Positions 30,501 through 32,349 of a stretch of DNA of 32,349 nucleotides are shown here, piece after piece. The stretch's first letter is position 1; every line of letters starts with the position of its first letter. Position numbers and translations under genes: made by a program. Origin of the DNA: Amoebophrya sp. AT5.2 (lineage: Eukaryota; Sar; Dinophyceae; Syndiniales; Amoebophryaceae); assembly GCA_005223375.1 (NCBI GenBank), contig RXOD01003995.1:1-32349 (forward strand), written 5' to 3'. The notes under the pieces are model-generated. The model was not told the DNA's origin and did not search any database. It was given only the letters and a program-made list of their open reading frames with translations.

Positions 30501-32327
30501 ACGACCGCGGCCAGGTGCTGTGCTGCGCCGATAGCAACGTGGCGGCGGACAATTTGTACACCGCAATAAACAACGTGCTCCCAGAACACCCTTTCCCCTC
30601 CGGAAAGACGTGGGAGGACCTCGTGGTGCGCGTTGGAGACGGAACAAAGCTCGTCCAGGAAAAAATTGACGAGAAACAAAAGTACTTTTTTTCTTTAACG
30701 ATGTCGAGGACGAGGTGCTACCTATAGTATATTGATTCATAGGTTGTACGCACTGATCGTGATCCGCACTCGCATCGGCGTCTGTCACGTAAGTACATTT
30801 TTTTCAGGATCGACGAAGTCGAACGAAGCTGTTCTCACTAGAAGTCGAAACGACTTGCGACGTGGATCCCTCCACCTCGCCCCCTAGCCACCAACGTGAT
30901 CGATCCGCAATCGGTGCGCTTCCAACAGGTACCGCATCATAAAGAATGCGCGCATCCTTGTGACCACTTGTGTTGGGTCTGGCATGGACCTCTTGGAGCC
31001 GAACGACCTTCGTCTCCTCATCGTCGACGAGGCCACGCAGTCGCTGGAGACGTCGACTTTGGTCGCCATGACCGCAGCCGGCGGCAACCTGGAGCAGGCC
31101 ATCCTCGTCGGCGACCACAAGCAGCTTCCCCCGACGGTGCTCTCCCGGTGCGCCACGCAAATGAACTCCAAATCCGGGGGCGGTATCACGGACTACTACG
31201 GCAGCCTGATGGCGCGGTTAATCGAGGAGTTTATGGTGGCGGGACGAGCAATGGTAAGTGGACAAGCCGCGTAGCGGTAAGTGATTTTTTTGGGGGGGCT
31301 CTACTTCGTGGTGTCGTTTGGCTATGTCCCACAACGTGGGCGGTTTCTCGCGGTCGGCGGGTTTGGCCCTCCTGCGGCCTCCCTAAAGCTGACCACCAAA
31401 CGCCACCCTGATTTCCCTCTTTTTCTCTAGCCCTGCTCTTAGGTCGTATCACCATTCTAAGAGCGAAGTAGTCAAGAGTTTGGTCCTAGCACTTCTCTCT
31501 ACCTTCCCACGGCTCATCGATCTCACCGATGGCTGATCGGCCAGCCCCGACCACCACAATCATGGAGCCCATTTGCATTTCTAAAAACCGCTCCAGCCCC
31601 CTTCCTTCGTGCCGGGTAGACTTCAGAGTGCCTTAATCGGCACTCGCCATCTAAGGGTAAGGCAATCCACCACCTAAGGCAATCCGTGACCCAAGTGGGG
31701 ACCCATTGCAAAGCAAGTCTAAGTACTTACATACCAGCTATGGCCACTTACCATCTGGTCCCTCCATAGAGATCGACATGGAGCCGTACATGTTGCTGGA
31801 ACAGCGCCGCATGCTCCCCATGATCTCGGAGTTCCCTAACGAGACCTTCTACTTTGGCCGCCTGATTGACCACGACTGCGTGTTGGAGCGGGCAAAGGCG
31901 GTGCGCGAGATGAGCTTTTACTTCCGGACGATGGATCATTCCGACGAGGAAGACTGGGGCGGCTGCGCGGGCGGGCTAGCGAAGCTGGCAGAGGTCATTG
32001 GAAAAGTAACGGAAGGAGGAGGCGGAGACGATACAACAGAATCACGATCAGCGGAAAAGGACAGCGCATCAAGAAATCGCGTCGATTTGAATCGCGCAGA
32101 AAAGAAGATGTACGACTTGCTGCAGACACCGGTTGAATTTCTTGACGTTGGCGGGGAAGAATGCAAGCGGGGCGAATCGTGTTGCAACGGGTTGGAGGCA
32201 GACATGGTGCTGGCGTATTTCGAGGAGCAAATCCTGCCCCTGGTTCAGGAGATGTGCATAGCGGATATGCAAACTGCGGACAAGGCGGAGGGCGCGGAGG
32301 AGGACAACACGTCTCGGCCGGAGCCGG
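24520..32327 (+). CDS. Giant UPF1-like SF1 RNA helicase with dsRBD-like segments (3' end outside window)
   Basis: Proposed exons are 24520-26626 (or to 26610), 27072-30064 (or from 27092), 30230-30681, 30929-31253 and 31772-32327. They give over 2,100 residues, still incomplete. SF1B helicase motifs: I GPPGTGKT (30437-30460), Ia VLCCADSNVAADNL, II VDEATQSLE (31023-31049), III GDHKQLPP (31110-31133), IV QRRMLPMISEFP (31802 on). Motifs V and VI must lie beyond the window; the last exon seems to end at a GTACTT donor (32328), since the frame otherwise stops at TGA. UPF1/SMUBP2-like enzymes unwind RNA or DNA using ATP. The N-terminal 190 residues are His/Ala/Pro/Gln-rich. dsRBD-like helices follow: ASKKVAKATAVKAFLEFMG (26206-26262), AGRTTKAGMKKFAKQVAATN (27155-27214) and CAAETKAIAKAIAAEAMLQK (about 28009-28068), suggesting binding to structured RNA. 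An acidic/Lys-rich stretch with NEDDDGDDDDEDEDP lies near 29100. The UPF1 CH zinc domain was not seen. Two introns are introner-like elements. The 30065-30229 and 30682-30928 introns were chosen by frame. Confidence 0.82.
26604..26610. repeat. Target-site duplication ACTGTCT, left copy
   Basis: Direct repeat flanking the element at 26611-27084; the other copy is at 27085-27091. It lies in coding sequence (codons for Gln-Leu-Ser). Confidence 0.85.
26611..27084. mobile_element. Introner-like element, complete (copy 2), with 7-bp target-site duplication
   Basis: The left end ATGGCGGGACCAG and the right end (reverse complement ATGGTCGGACCAG) are inverted repeats; 17 of the outer 22 positions match. 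Both are bordered by ACTGTCT (26604-26610 and 27085-27091). The element is 474 bp and carries TTTTTTTGGGGG near its left end and a CGGCTTTTCGCGGTCGGC block that is also found in copy 3. It has no transposase-sized coding frame and so would be non-autonomous. It occupies an intron of the helicase gene. Removing the element with one ACTGTCT restores an in-frame coding sequence (AQLS/ALVKLYNG). A GT-AG intron, 26627-27071, nested inside the ends is also in frame. Confidence 0.88.
27085..27091. repeat. Target-site duplication ACTGTCT, right copy
   Basis: Identical to 26604-26610. It is followed directly by the helicase coding frame GCG CTT GTG AAG. Confidence 0.85.
31233..31767. mobile_element. 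Introner-like element (copy 3) forming an intron between helicase motifs III and IV
   Basis: The right end (31744-31767) matches copy 1 at 22 of 24 and copy 2 at 20 of 24 bases. The left end, ATGGTGGCGGGAC then ATGGTAAGTGG (31251-31261), is an imperfect inverted repeat of it with about five extra bases. Like copy 2 it has TTTTTTTGGGGG near the left and TTCTCGCGGTCGGC further in. The likely intron is 31254-31771 (GTAAGT donor, ATAGAG acceptor, phase 0), which joins VAGRAM to IDMEPYMLLEQ. No clear target-site duplication is seen. Removing 31233-31768 instead would also keep the frame (IEEF/EIDMEPY). About 535 bp, without coding capacity. Confidence 0.78.
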
Positions 32328-32349
32328 GTACTTGACCTAAAATGGAATA

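Noticed and set aside
30809..30927. Possible extra helicase exon after TTTTTTTTCAG at 30808
   Set aside because: Every way of entering it from the 30682 donor meets a stop or breaks the frame into ILVTTCVGSG; skipping it (intron 30682-30928) gives an in-frame product that fits the UPF1 pattern.

Overview
The window is nuclear DNA from a compact, intron-containing eukaryote, most likely a protist. All nine supported genes, including one partial gene at each edge, lie on the + strand, head to tail. I count about 15 introns, mostly 46-250 nt long, and no ribosome-binding sites or operon spacing. The one-way gene order, the moderately high GC of the exons, the low-complexity Gly/His/Ala/Ser tracts and a repeat family that sits exactly in introns with terminal inverted repeats and a target-site duplication (introner-like elements) resemble a dinoflagellate-lineage alveolate. 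A syndinian such as Amoebophrya is my best guess. This is inference from genome style; no species marker is present.

Layout: 1-97 is the 3' end of an introner-like element, followed by a possible last exon of an upstream gene (to 225). 1207-4714 is a six-exon COG1-like Golgi tethering subunit. 5300-7615 is an intronless AGC-type protein kinase with a long disordered N-terminus. 8417-10529 is a three-exon CS (NudC/p23-like) plus TPR co-chaperone-like protein. 11153-13067 is a two-exon gamma-glutamyl phosphate reductase (proline synthesis). 13538-15115 and 15929-17557 are two diverged tandem copies of an intronless, F-box-like family that I do not recognise. 18332-19651 is an AlkB-like 2-oxoglutarate/Fe(II) oxygenase. 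20428-21984 is a Gly-rich/acidic protein of unknown function whose second intron holds a duplicated copy of the start of its last exon. 21985-24519 is gene-poor. 24520 to the window end is a very large UPF1-like SF1 RNA helicase with dsRBD-like segments. It is cut off by the window before its last helicase motifs, and two of its introns are introner-like elements.

The genes do not form one pathway; this is an ordinary housekeeping neighbourhood. The interesting layer is the intron biology. One element (26611-27084) has inverted termini and a 7-bp target-site duplication in the coding sequence. It can be removed in frame either by conventional GT-AG splicing inside the termini or by exact excision at the duplication. 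A second copy (31233-31767) interrupts the same gene, and a third end lies at the window start. The ordinary introns favour an unusual donor, GTAC, in about 10 of 13 cases, whereas the elements carry GTAAGT/GTGAGC. Exon junctions were set by eye from reading frame, splice dinucleotides and family similarity; the spliced lengths of all complete multi-exon genes are multiples of three.
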